The translations under genes and the position numbers were made by a program. Below are positions 13,260 to 25,870 of a DNA stretch of 64,000 nucleotides, in pieces. The notes below the pieces were generated by a model. It saw only the letters and a list, made by a program, of their open reading frames with translations, was not told the DNA's origin and made no database searches. Origin of the DNA: Trichoplax adhaerens (lineage: Eukaryota; Placozoa; Uniplacotomia; Trichoplacea; Trichoplacidae); NCBI RefSeq assembly GCF_000150275.1, contig NW_002060953.1, positions 2,327,858 to 2,391,857 of the forward strand, written 5' to 3'. Position 1 is the first letter of the stretch. Each line of letters begins with the position of its first letter.

Positions 13260-14717
13260 TGTTTCATTTGAATGCATTGTATATATAATTCTTTATTGCT
13301 CTTTGTGAATCTTTAATATTTAAAGTTAGAGAGCTGCGTTATCTGAGAGCAATGCTTATTAGTATTTTAATGTTTTTAAAAAATTGTTACATGTACCTGA
13401 AAAAGTAATAGATTAACCGCAATATATGAAGATTTAACATGCTTAGGTTGTATTATAAACCCAATTTTTAAGATTGTCTAGTTTGGATTTGTTGCTAGTA
13501 ATACGAATTCGTACTGATATGCGGCTCTAGAGGTGTTTCACATGCTGATATAAAATGAATCAATTAACTGGATTTCTAGCCGCTTGTTACTGTAATAATA
13601 CCTTGTTATCATATTAATACAGAACGTGAATGGGAAAATGCGAGAATTATTTGTAGCTTGTAAGACCCAACAGAATTTAATATAGAGCAATAAATGATAT
13701 TAGTCGCATATTAATTTAGAATGACTTGTTTTTATTATACTGTATGATTTGCGTTTTCGATACATGCTCTTTATTTGCGGTATTCCCAGTTCACAGTTGT
13801 AGTATCCTAAAGTGGTAAGTGCTACTATTCGTACTTCCAAACAACTTCTCGTAAAAATTTGCAAATTGTTGGTAGAAGCAGTCGTACTGGTTATACCTAA
13901 CACCGTAATAATCATAGTAGATCGCTTATTTGTCACGATTGGTGCAATTTATTACTGCATGATATTCCTTTACTATTAGCTATCGTCCATTCCGCACATT
14001 CTATAGTATGTACGCTAGAGAATTTACAGCATACTGCACATGAATAGTAATTGTACAATTATAGTAATCACACAAGGAGTAAATAAGAGAGTTTTTATTG
14101 CGAACATAAGCGGAGGACAGGCGATTACTATGTTCTGCACAAATAATGAAAACTATGAGGCCGACAACACTCACTCCTAAAGTACAACGGTGCCTAATGT
14201 AAAGGGATCGTGTTGATCCATGTATGTGTATATGTATAGTATCATGAGAGAGGTATCCTACGCGTTTATACTGCAATAAACGTACATCATAAACAGGATG
14301 CTGTATGACGACGAAAGCAGTCACTTGACTTAGCTCGAAGCTGAAAGTTTCTACGATATTCATCTCTTTATAGGGAATCAACTCAACCCGAACTTCATAC
14401 GATGCTTAAATTTGTAAAGTATAAAGTAGGCGAAGTCTAACGAGCGTGAGTTGAAATTTAATTCTGTCATCACACTGTATTATCATTACTATAATTACTA
14501 CTAGCAGAATGGCCCGCGTTGCTACGTGCTGGACAGTATTAGACAAGCTAAGTTTCCATGATTTATTATTCCTCTAGAGTCCAGAAATGCAATATTAAAT
14601 GATAACTCTAGTTGCTTCGCTCTTGTACTGTTTGATTCATTTATTAAATTTCAATTAAAAGAATCATAAAGTTAATTTCGATTTCATAAATTTTTATAAT
14701 CGTTATAAACTCGGAGC
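13260..14717. other. Intergenic region BLZF1-RNF7, no gene seen
   Basis: This is AT-rich sequence with no exon-like blocks I recognise. A 126-codon minus-strand frame at 14001-14381 is the longest open stretch. It shows no domain, and its composition looks like ordinary non-coding DNA. The BLZF1 3' UTR must lie in the left part. Confidence 0.5.
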
Positions 14718-14945
14718 TACAGTACAGTAGATCCTCTCAACTGTACAGTATAGTATACTGTACATACAGTACAGTGTACTGTACGTACTATACAGTGTAC
14801 CGTACTGTACTGTACTGTACAGTATACTCAGTGTACAGTGCACTGTACTGTACGCTCCGAATCAGATCGACTCATTTCTGGTCAAAGTCATCGAGATTTT
14901 TCACAGTACATTGTACAGTACAATACAGTACGGTACTGTACAGTA
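14718..14945. repeat. GTAC palindrome array upstream of RNF7
   Basis: About 230 bases are dominated by GTACAGTAC, CTGTACAG and TGTACTGTAC words, densest at 14742-14855 and 14903-14945. It is the same word set as the array upstream of NME. It ends about 250 bases before the RNF7 ATG. A weaker satellite (ACAGTACAGTAAGCGTAC) lies near 15100-15117. Confidence 0.85.
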
Positions 14946-15198
14946 GTCCAATGCATTACGGTAGTCGGGACCCTGGAAATGAATCCGGCGACGGGTAAGA
15001 AGAAGTTTGCCATCTAGATAGAAATTAGAAATTATTATTAATTGCTGAACAACCTTAGGATATTACTACATAAACATACAAGTATATATCGTTATATATA
15101 CAGTACAGTAAGCGTACGAGTGCAGTGTGTTTGAAGTTGATAAATGGAAAGATGGTTAAGTATTCATGTGGTAAAGCCCATTAACAGAAGGTTAAGTG

Positions 15199-15973
15199 AT
15201 GGAAAAATCGAGTACCTCGAAAAGCTCAAAGCCTGCACCTAAGGAAGAAAGTTTGTTTACAATTAAAAAGTGGAATGCCGTGGCGTTGTGGTCATGGGAT
15301 GTTACTTGCGATACATGTGCTATTTGCAAATTACTGTTAGTAGGTATGAGAGGAATAGTCGATAAAAAACTTAGGATCAATCAACTGTAATTCATATGAA
15401 AGGAGTAATGAAGCGTTGGCGTGAGTAGGAACCTGCGATTGTGTTGACTATTCACGTACAACGATGGTAAGGTAGGACAAGTCCTATGCAACTTGTCAGC
15501 AGGAAGGGTAGAAAGACTTCATTTTGCTCTATAGCTAATTGATTTGCTACAGCCATATGGAAGTTGATAATTTGGGCTAACCGATAATGATTGATCTTTA
15601 ATAACAGATGCATGCATGAAGTGCCAAAACGAAATTAAAACAGAAGATTGTGTCGGTAAATTGTTATCCATGATGGACTTCTCTTTGATTAGTTAATATT
15701 AAACGTAGAAGCAATACCTACACAGTTTCGAAATTTTACAGTTCTGCTTTCGCTCGTAGTGATAATAGATTTGAAAACTAAAAAAATAAGTAGGTTCCCC
15801 ACTACGCAATTGTAATTTTCAACTGATTTAATCTATTTGGTTACTAAAATCTAGTTGTTTGGGGTGAATGCAATCATTCCTTTCATCGATGCTGTATTGC
15901 CTCCTGGTTAAATAAAAGCAACCGTTGTCCGTTATGTCAACGTGAATGGATTGTCCAAAGAATTGGTCGATGA
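15199..15973 (+). CDS. RNF7: RING-box protein 2 (RBX2/RNF7), cullin-RING ligase subunit
   Basis: RBX2 is the RING-H2 subunit of cullin-RING E3 ligases. It recruits the E2 and drives cullin (mainly CUL5) neddylation. Three exons (15199-15343, 15608-15655, 15855-15973) splice in perfect phase to a 103-aa protein, close to the usual 110 or so. Residues 20-40 read [15 protein letters not shown] followed by CDTCAIC. Exon 2 gives [17 protein letters not shown], and exon 3 gives [12 protein letters not shown]...[17 protein letters not shown] before TGA at 15971-15973. The final RING metal ligand is Cys in CPLC, where RBX1 has Asp, so this is RBX2 rather than RBX1. All zinc ligands appear intact. The ATG at 15199 is preferred over the upstream in-frame GTG. 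A GTAC array sits 250-480 bases upstream. Confidence 0.95.
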
Positions 15974-17789
15974 CGAATGACTATTAACATTGTATTATCT
16001 CTCATTGATTTAGGAATCAATTTATCAAATTAATCTACACTAAAGTTATATCAAAGCAGGATAAATTAGCCTACTTTCATACCCAAATTTTGAAATCTAT
16101 GAATATTTTAACTATAATACAATTAGCATCATCTTATAAAATTACTCCATTTAACATTAAGAAGAGATACAGGTTGAGCTATTACCGCGATCAAAGTTCT
16201 ACGATACTGAATAACAGAGTTTTTAAGTTAAGCTTGGATGGTTAAAATACACTCGTAGTAACTATGCCAATCCGAAATGGGAATTGAAACCTAAAAGCTC
16301 AACATCAATTTTAGATTTCATAACTAATCAATAAGCATATTTTTTCGTATAATTATTATTCTAAAAGGTTAAAGGAACATACTTTAATGTTTGATTGGTA
16401 TAAACTATTGAATTACCTTGTTATCAATTGATTGAATTATTGTCTGTGTTCGGTATCTATTACTGTATATTACTATCTAAAAAGTGCATAATTTATGGTA
16501 ACGAGAAGTAGTACATTGGCATAAAAGCTACTGCTATCCACATTAAATTTCTCGCAGTAAAGCTGTCTGTCCATAAATCCTTTAATATTGATGATGTTTC
16601 TGTATTAACATTACGATTTGGAGATTCTTAAATAAAAAGAATAATGTTTAGTTCTTTAGTTCAAAGTTTATGACATGGCCCTGCTCATTTAACATCAAAT
16701 GAGCTGCCTTTCTACAAATTTATATGTAATTCCTTTAGTATGTCCGCTCGTAACCTAAACTGCTAAAATCTGCGTAAGTGGTCATACTCAATTTGACTAG
16801 GTTAGATGCAATTGGAACGAAAATCGGAATATTATAATGAAGTCTCAACCTTCATCTGTCTCCTGACTTGAGGAATACAATTATTTTGTAATGTTAAGTG
16901 TAATTCTAGCAATAACTGATTCTTAAGAATCAAATGTATTCATTATTGAATATGATATGAAATATTAGAAATGAATCTACCAGTAAAATCTAATTTCGTG
17001 TATGTGCTTCAACATGCAGAGATCGCAAATGGCATATACATTATAGAGTACTCGAAAATAAACAGTATTTCTATGTTCAGATCAATACAGCATAAAAAAA
17101 AACTTAGTATTGCTTACATCTGTGAATTACTGCTGTCTCATCCATTACTCAATGAAAACGTTAATAACACCACTTAACTGAAATTATTCTGGGTTGTCCT
17201 AGTAAAGCATTGGCAATTACTCATACAAGCACTTATGTTAAAATGAATAAAACCTGACCCTACCATGACCTGTACAACACCAAAGTAGTAATACTATAAT
17301 TACTAACGTGCAAAAGCCATGCAATACAGTACTGTATATCAGGCATAATATAATTGATTGTAATTAATTATGCTGGTAGTGGATGCATTCAACAAGTGTG
17401 ATGCTTAGAACACTACTCGTTACCGTCTTAAATCGATATACGAGTATAACAGATTAAAAAACTCAAACGGAAGTTTCGATCACAGGCTCTGCTACTACAT
17501 TAACTAACTATTACATCATATTGTTTCAATTTTAAGGGAGGATATAACTATTTGTATTGTTAAGTTATAATAGAATAACAATTGAATAAACCCAGTCGAA
17601 TTGGGTGGTGATATAGTGTATAGTATACCGTAGGCAATTTAACAGATGATCAAACTATTACCGTAACGTTGTACAAGTGCAAATCCTCTCAATTTTATTT
17701 TCTATACCGCTGAAAAAGATTTATATTAACTTATCAGGAGAGATTATTTCCATATTCCATTTACATTTTATAGAAAATTTACGCGTAAT
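15974..17789. other. Intergenic region RNF7-SHARK, no gene seen
   Basis: About 1.8 kb of AT-rich DNA lies between two plus-strand genes. It holds the RNF7 3' UTR and presumably the SHARK promoter. I see one short ATACAGTACTGTAT palindrome near 17324-17337 but no dense GTAC array. An open frame at 16971-17177 has no recognisable content. Confidence 0.5.
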
Positions 17790-20700
17790 ATGAGTGTTAG
17801 ACGCCAGCTAACAAGAACCGATTGCTATCACGGCAATATCGGCCGAAAGAATGCAGAAGAAGAACTTAGAAAATCTATCTATGAAGTTGGTACTTTTTTA
17901 ATACGAAGTAGTACGGACAAACCAAATTACGCTCTATCGCTAAAAAGTCCGCTAAAACAATCTATAGCTCATTATTTAATTTTATGGCACGGCCCAATTT
18001 ATCAACCGTTTTACAGCATCGAAGGTGGCCCACTCTTTCCCAATATCAGTCAATTAATCTCGTTCTATACCCGCTCCAATGAAGGTTTGCCTTGTACTTT
18101 AGGCTTTTCAGTTATTAGTAATCCGATGCCAAGACTACAGCAACCACCAGCTTATCCGGAAACACTTATTGATAAGATCCATGTGGCAGCATTTGCTGGC
18201 GATTTAACTACAATTCAAGAGTTAGTCAGTTTAAATCCGAACTGTGTTAACATTAGAAATGCCATGCAATGTACACCCTTACATGTAGCCTGTCTGTGCT
18301 GTCATGAAAATGTCGTCATTGAACTATTGAAAGCCAAAGCCGACGTTGATGCCGTAGACATCAGAGGATATACGCCGTTAATGGTAAAATTAATGCTATA
18401 AAATTAAGTAAAACCATTTAAAATAAATATGTGAATAGGTCTACTTATTCGCTTATTTTCTTCCATATAACGTGGCCTACATAGTTAACTAAACGGGATA
18501 GAGAATTCTGACTGTTCTATACTGTAAATAATAAATGAAGTTTATTAGTTAATTTATAGTTGTACAAAATCGTTATTATGAACTAAATTACTTACTAACC
18601 CAGTAATCGCATTTGTCTACACGATTGTAGTGTATGGGTTTATAACCTATAACTACTATAATTAGCTGAATTCGTTACAGTGACATCGGGTAGATTACTA
18701 GATTACGTGTCATGACTGTTAATAGTATTAGCTCTGATGCGAACATACTCGTATACTCTATATCTTACTATAGTATGCCGCAACTGTTGGTCATACGACT
18801 ATATGCCAGAAATTATTAAATGATGGAGCCAACTTGGCCCAACGTAGTCCTGTTACTGGAAGATATGCACTTCATGAAGTAGCAATGAGAGGATATCACA
18901 ATTGCTTACAACTATTATTGGATAGAGGAGCTCCATTACTGGCTACTTCATATGATAATAAAACTCCTTTAGATATTGCGAGATTCTGGAATCGAGAAGA
19001 ATGTTGCAATATCCTAGGTAAATGTCTTACATTATTATAACTACGTAAAAATTTTAATGCGAAAAAAAGTTATTGAATTAATAATAATTGTCGGTAGACC
19101 GGGAAAGTAAGAGGGAAACTGGAACTATGGATGGCGATTGGTTGCACCAGGACATTTCTGATGAAGTAAAATTTTTACGATTCAATCAGTTAACTGATCA
19201 TGCAAGAATATGTACTAAATTAGAGTAATTAGCTACTAGTGAATAATTGTAGTAGATATTGCCGTAATAATTTTATAATAAATTATTTTATCCAATTTTT
19301 TGTAACCATGAGATATTAGTACAATACTGTGTTTCGCATATTATTTAATTTTCATGAAAATTTTTATTAATAAAGCAAGCTAAAGGCCTCATACGTGACT
19401 ACGGAAACACAGAAGGACTTTTCATCGTAATTAAAGTTGCTGATACGGCCAATCCTTTCTTATTGCTTTTATGCGATGGCACACATATAGTTTCATATCC
19501 GATAACTTTAACGGTATATGTTTCTTTTCACAAGTTCGAATGTGTAATATCAAGTAGTCAGTGTCTTAGTATGAAATATCTAAGAAATATCATTAATTAA
19601 TTAAATTATTTTACTTACTAATACAGTCCTTTATCACAGCTAATTATGGAAATATTTTTTGTTAGCAGGGCAACGGATACTCCATTCGCGATGGGCCAGT
19701 GTTTAGCTATTTATCTAATATGATCGATTACTATAAGAAATGGAAGGATGATACCTTACCGCTTAAGCTGAAAAATAATTTATCTAATAATGTATGTTAA
19801 CTCATTACATAATTAGAGTCAATAATCGGATTTTGAGATTTCCTTCTGTTATAATAAAATCCAGATATCGTAATGAGATTCAATGAATATATGTATGCAC
19901 GAAATATCACTTTATGAATCCAAACAAAACTAACGGTTTTTAATTATAAATATATCTAATTGATAGACATTTGATGCATTAAATTTATCCAATAACAGTC
20001 TGTGCTAGTATAGATGCTACGCAAACCAGATATCCCTTACACACTTTTTGATTGAATTAGTACCTCAGGATTAGTACATTTTGCTCTGTACCTTTGTACC
20101 TAAACGTTGCAACATATATTTCTCTCACCCTTAAGCAATTGTCTTTATTCCGTAATTAGGTAAAGCCTACTTCATCTACAGCTCATCTAATCAATTACAA
20201 AGACATGGAAAAACTTGGCGAACTTGGATCGGGTCAGTATGGTACCGTATACTCCGCTTACTGGCATCAGGGCGACGGGAAAAAAGTAAGTAAAATATCG
20301 TAATTACTGTATAATTTGCGTTATTTAACATTCAGAAAATGGAATTATTGCCGCTAACATTCTAAATTGGTGCAATACTTTAAACAGATAAAGGTTGCCA
20401 TGAAACAATTTTCGAACGATTTAGATACAAACATTTCTAGTGTAAGCATACTAATTACAGCTAGTCGATTTAGTAAACTGATTTGATTAGTAAATCTAAT
20501 TTACCTGTCAATCAAAGACATTTAAAACAATAAAATCTACCTAATTGGAAATAAATTCGATACTATACGGTATAATAATACCTTTTAATCAATATTAGGA
20601 TATATTAAAAGAAGCAAACATTATGCTAAATTTAAATCATCCGAATATCGTTCGCTTGTTGGGTATGTCCATACAGCCACTCGTTTTAGTAAGTTGAAAG

Positions 20701-22118
20701 TATTAAAAGAATAATTAGCTAAATTAAGTACGGCTTTGCTCTATTTACAGATTGCACAATTTGTAAGTAAAAGTAATCACCTCTAAATACAATGTAAATC
20801 TATTTTAGATTCAAGAATTAGTGGTTATGGGATCGTTGATTGATCATGTTCGAAGCTGTGCTGAAAAGTCAATAACCATCGCATTAGAAATTAAGTTAGG
20901 CTGGGCAAAGCAAATAGCAGCAGGAATGGCTTATGTTCAGAGTAAAAATATTGTTCACGGTGATTTAGCTGCAAGAAATATTCTCATGCAATCTGAAACT
21001 GTAGTAAGCATTTGATATTTCTCATCAAATGAGGGCATTAGCAAAAACACAATATTCATAGTACGCTCATTTTCTGCGAACTTAAACTGTAGGATAGGTT
21101 TAATATATTTAAATGAAAATATGTACTGTGAATAGGTTAAAATCACTGATTTTGGATTAGCAAGTACAACTGATAGATATATCAACAACCCGTCTGATGC
21201 CAAAGAAGACGCAAATAGATTATTTCCAATTCGATGGTCAGTAAATAGTACCACATTTTCGACAGTCATCAAAGTTGATTGTTAATTAGATTTTGAAATT
21301 ACCTTAGCTAATGTTAGGATGATCTCTATGCGCATGTAATTTACAAGTCTAATTTAGCTTAGACAGAGCAGCATAGTATGTTGTTAAAATTGTTACACTA
21401 ACAGACGATGACTATAATTACTTCTTTTTTGTTTCAGATATCAACATGTATAAATTAATATCCGCATTCTTCATTTCTTTTAGGTATGCTTTTGAATCTT
21501 TATTTGACAAAGTATACACAAGTAAGAGCGATGTTTGGAGTTTTGGTGTTTTGCTATGGGAAGTATTTAGTGATGGGCAACAACCATACAAAGATATACC
21601 ATCTGTGCGTGAGGTAATGGTATCATTATTCAACTTGCACAGTAAACTGCTTTAATATAAATCTATTATAAACTTTTGATAAGTTAGCAACTATACAACA
21701 GGCAATTTTCGGATTTATGAATATAAATCAAGTATAATTTTGGATATTGTAAGAATAAGCATTGCAGAATATTGATAATGTAGATTACTTAGAATCTTCT
21801 ACGCATAAATCTGTATATACGATTGTTTAGTTTTATATATCTCATGGTAGAATATGTTAATATTGTAATCTCTGAAAAATAGATCTGGTAAATTATTATC
21901 AGTCATAATGACGGATGTTTACTTTTTTATTCTGCTAACTTAACGACTAATAATAGATCATGGATTATTTAATTGCTGAAAAAAGATTAATTTTACCTCG
22001 TGGCTGTCCAACTGATATTTGTAATATCATGAACACGTGTTGGAAAAGAAAGCCGGAAGATCGTCCAACATTCGCAAAGTTACAGCAGACCATCGATGAA
22101 CTAATTCAGAGTTGCTAG
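17790..22118 (+). CDS. SHARK: SHARK/HTK16-type SH2-ankyrin tyrosine kinase
   Basis: This is a cytoplasmic tyrosine kinase with the order SH2 - five ankyrin repeats - SH2 - kinase, diagnostic of the SHARK/HTK16 family that vertebrates lost. Exon 1 (17790-18383) encodes SH2-1 ([27 protein letters not shown] with the phosphotyrosine-binding Arg) and ankyrin repeats 1-2. Exon 2 (from 18774) gives repeats 3-5. The second SH2 starts [10 protein letters not shown], but its FLVR position reads GLFIVIKV, without the usual Arg. The kinase keeps the glycine loop (GSGQYGTVY), the VAMK lysine and DFGLAS. However, its catalytic loop reads HGDLAARN instead of HRDLAARN, and the APE motif reads YAFES. The end is TIDELIQSC then TAG at 22116-22118. 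The ATG at 17790 is just upstream of SH2-1. Family assignment is certain; catalytic strength is open. Confidence 0.93.
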
Positions 22119-23718
22119 AAACAAGATTGATAGTAGTGATTTTAATCAGAATCAAAAATTAAATTCTCGTTCTTCGATGGTAGTACTGTTTAATTTACCA
22201 AAAAATTAGGCTGACTTGGACATTCCATCTTTTTAAGATTGCTACTCTCTAAAGCCACTAGAATTCAAGACAAACTTTCTTGGATATCTATATAGCTATC
22301 AGCTAATGAATGCTTCTTTGTGTAATGAATAGCACTATACTGACAATATAAATTAAGTAGCTTGCTGCAAAACAAATTATTAAGTTAAGTTTAACTCCGG
22401 GGATTTGAGCATATTCAGTTTATCGTCCAATTAATTACATTAATTGATTAATCCTGTAACCTAGATTACTTTATTTACAATTTTCTATTTCATATTAAAT
22501 CTCATTATGTACATTATATTATCATTTACCTTTGAACTCATTAAGTTTTTACCCTGCTCTAAATAGCTTTAGTTAATATTCATGGTCAAGCAACAGTTAG
22601 CACGTTACAATACTTTCTGTGATTGTGGATCGGAACAATAGAGACTAAGAGTAAATATATTACTTGTGTAATTGTATTAAGAATCGGTTTATTCTTCCAT
22701 TTAAAATTTTGAATGTTTAGAGTTTATTTGCATGTTAACTTGGATAGTGCTTACGATATAATTGCTAAATACATCAGTAGGTGCCATTACCGGCGTTGAA
22801 ATGATACCATAATCCTGGAATGATATATTGGTATTATATCCATTGCAATTAGCATGATGTGTTTAAAATATACTTGTGCTTTGCTTTTAAGTATTGGTAA
22901 TAGCTACTGTTATCATTATTCTAAGAAAATAAAAGCATAAGTAAAGAACAATTGTATTAATCTGCTTGAAGGATAATTCCTAGCAGAAATAAATTTCGTA
23001 ACTTATATCTGCATAGTTAGCAACAAAAGAATTTTACGAAGTTGAATTTAAATGCAACTTAAAAAGATATGGGCTTTTTACGCTTATACTATATCTAACA
23101 AATTGCGTTGATCCTAAATAAGTAAATACAATACATTCAAACTGCGATATTCACGGTCTTAATAAAAGAGAGCCAGTAAATTTCATCAAAACATGCATCC
23201 AATAATCGTGCTAAAACAGAAGTTTATTAGTTTGTCTTATGATATTCAGAAATTGTAATAAGGATACCTGCGAGTGAAGCTATCAGCTTTCCGTCGATGT
23301 ATTCATTTAATCAATAATTATCTACCATATAACAATAATTACTTATAATGCTACATAATGAACAAGTACAATATGTAAAGATTAACTGGTCGCGATTTCT
23401 AATGACGAGTTTTATAGATCTGACCATAGCTTGAAATATATGATGTTTGACTCAGAATTCTTGCAGATAAAGATTCTCACAAAAACTTGCATAGAACATA
23501 TTCTTTATGATTAATATATTGAAAAGTTAAAGTTTAGTTTATCTCATTACAGTAAACGTAAATATTTACACGTATGAACTATGCAATATTGTCTTGCCTT
23601 TCGTCAGAAGAAAATTTTAGGATATCAGAAATTACGATACTATGTATTAAGATACTCGTAAATTGCAAGAAGTTAAGATTCCATTGAAACCGTAAAATCT
23701 TTCATAATGATGAATAAT
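22119..23718. other. Convergent intergenic region SHARK/AKAP14, no gene seen
   Basis: About 1.6 kb of AT-rich sequence lies between two converging 3' ends. No open frame of note, no recognisable exon and no GTAC array were seen. It should contain both 3' UTRs. Confidence 0.55.
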
Positions 23719-24760
23719 TTAAAATTTGATTTGTTCCGATAAAATTAGCTTGCTGGAAATAATATCTTTTAGCCATTTTTCTCGAAAGAACACTTGGCCA
23801 GGCCTACAAGAGTTTAATGGCATAATTTATTATCACAGTTACTAACAAAGAATATTAAAATTTTGATGAAGTAAACAATCGTTTATATGATCAATTGCCC
23901 CTCGATTTATACTACTATACTCGTATTTACAGTTCATAAACAAAAACAAAGATATAGCTGGAGATGAAATTGTACTGTACTTAATTTATGTAGACATTAT
24001 CATTGTAAACTTACCGGTGCACCAATTTATGAGTCTCAAATACGAAGAAGACTTCCACTGGCAGATCCTAAAAAGCACGTCAATATAGTTTGATAAATAT
24101 ATAATACTCCAGTTTTTATTTAATTGTAAATACTATCTCTTAATTTGGCTTGTAGGGATAGTACTGTATAACATCATAACTCACTTTAGGCTTTATTTCG
24201 CTTAGGCATATCGTAAAATAAACAGCAGCAGTAGCTCTAGGGATGGGTTTTCGCCTTGTAGGTATACTCCATAAGACGCGATATCGGTATAATTTATTAT
24301 AAGGGTGATCATCTTCTTTCAAGAAATCAATGCAGTATAGCCAATTACTTTCGTATTGCCATGTCTGTTAAATAGGTTAAAGCAAACTGCTATAGTAATG
24401 TATATCTTTTTTCAAGCACAGATACACACAAACACACACACACACTTATAGTTTATTATGAATCTCCTTAACCTTAATGTATTCGTTTATTTGATCTTTT
24501 CCTTTTTCAATAGTAAAGTCGTTGCAAGTAGCCCATGATATATTAGGTCCCTTCTCGATGAAAGTGTTATTGTTGGGTAATGTTACTGCAGGCTCAAAAT
24601 CTTGATATGTTGCACGACTTTCACTAGAAATAGTTGATTCCACATCATCTAATTTAAAGTTTGGAGAAGGGGTACTTCTAAATTCACGTTCTAATTCTTT
24701 ATAAGCTGAGGCAATAATTTGATTGATAAGAGAATGAGCTTCTTCTTGTAAAGCTGCCAT
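23719..24760 (-). CDS. AKAP14: A-kinase anchoring protein 14 (AKAP28)
   Basis: AKAP14 tethers PKA regulatory subunits and in mammals is found in ciliary axonemes. Four minus-strand exons (24473-24760, 24185-24364, 24015-24067, 23719-23803) splice in phase to 201 aa, close to the mammalian 197. The N-terminus holds an amphipathic helix A8-x2-L-I-x2-I-I-x2-A19 within EEAHSLINQIIASAYKEL, which fits the RII-binding pattern of AKAPs. Downstream blocks match AKAP14: NISWATCNDFTIEKG, then SNWLYCIDFLKED, RYRVLWSIPTRRKPIP, DLPVEVFFVFETH and PGQVFFREKWLKDII. The stop is at 23719-23721. The assignment rests on these blocks in the right order across four exons. It is divergent from PSMD1 and converges on SHARK. 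Flagellar expression is inference. Confidence 0.88.
24424..24445. repeat. (CA)n microsatellite
   Basis: A short CA dinucleotide run, interrupted once, lies inside intron 1 of AKAP14 just past the exon 1 donor. It is an ordinary simple repeat. Confidence 0.8.
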
Positions 24761-25870
24761 ACTATGAGAATAATATTTATTGGTTTAGCATAAAGTAGGC
24801 GATAATTGCAAAGAAAATCGTTTACAATATTGATTGATCGTCATCCGTACCTACAGCAATTGGTGTTTCAGTTCTTTCAGCAAACCTTGAAAATACAAGA
24901 TAATAGTACCTTAACTGGTCAGAATCAAATCTTGGAGAAAGATGATTTTTGTTAGAAGTGGAAATACTAAGAAACCTTCTTGCAGAAACGGGTTTTAATT
25001 ATTTATTTTTATTTCATTGATCAACTATCAGCTGGACCCAGTCCGCATTGAACTAATTCTATTTATTGAGGCCTTGAGTTATCCGCTACCAGTTAATTCT
25101 ATCGTATCCTAATTATTCCCTTAAAGAATCAACAAAGTAATAATGCAGGGGTTGTACTATGATGATATAGTGCAGCCTATAATTATACATTTAATCATAT
25201 GGATTTGATGTCGGTCGTGTTTTACAGTTTTCTGGTTAAGTCGAAAATAGCATTTAGCATAGTAAATTCTCTTGCTGTTGCGATGTACACTGTACACAGG
25301 ATACTCTATCGCAGCACTGTACTGCATTCGCATCACTTGTCGTCATAGTAACGAATCCGTTATTGCAGTAATAGAGTACTGTACATTGTACAAGTGGACA
25401 TTGCAGTCCAGTAAGACTAGAGCGCAGTACAGTAAGGTAAAGACATCATGGGTAGGATATGATTATTCATAAACTAGTGGCGAATAGGTATACGGTATAC
25501 TCGTCTTTCGTGAATATTTCGATGGTACAGTATTCCTTTCGTTCCTTCAAAGACTATAATGCGTAGACCAATCTTTACAGTCGTTGCATATCATGTCCAA
25601 TTTTTTCCAAGTTATACTGTATCTACAGAAGGCAATGATTCTACTTCTTTGGTGTTGAGGAGGATAAGACAATCTTCGACACCGCTGTACCATAGTAGTC
25701 CTTCATTTTCCGCAATTTATCAAGAAATATCGTAGATACGTTTCCGTTCATTCAGAGCTGGTTAGAGGCAAATCAGGGCATGTTATCTAGCCTGCAGTAA
25801 AACCTATCGAAGCTGATCAGGCTGATGGATCTAGGAGCTGATCGACATTTGACATGGTCCAATGTCTACT
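24761..25870. other. Divergent intergenic region AKAP14/PSMD1, sparse GTAC words
   Basis: This is the 5' flank of AKAP14. From 25284 to about 25440 there is a loose group of TGTACACTGTACAC and GTACTGTAC words, a sparse outlier of the dense array that follows. No coding exon is recognised here. Confidence 0.5.

Noticed and set aside
14001-14381. 126-codon minus-strand frame
   Set aside because: It is long for this window, but it has no domain, no conserved motif and no splice context. The chance of one such frame in 64 kb is not small.
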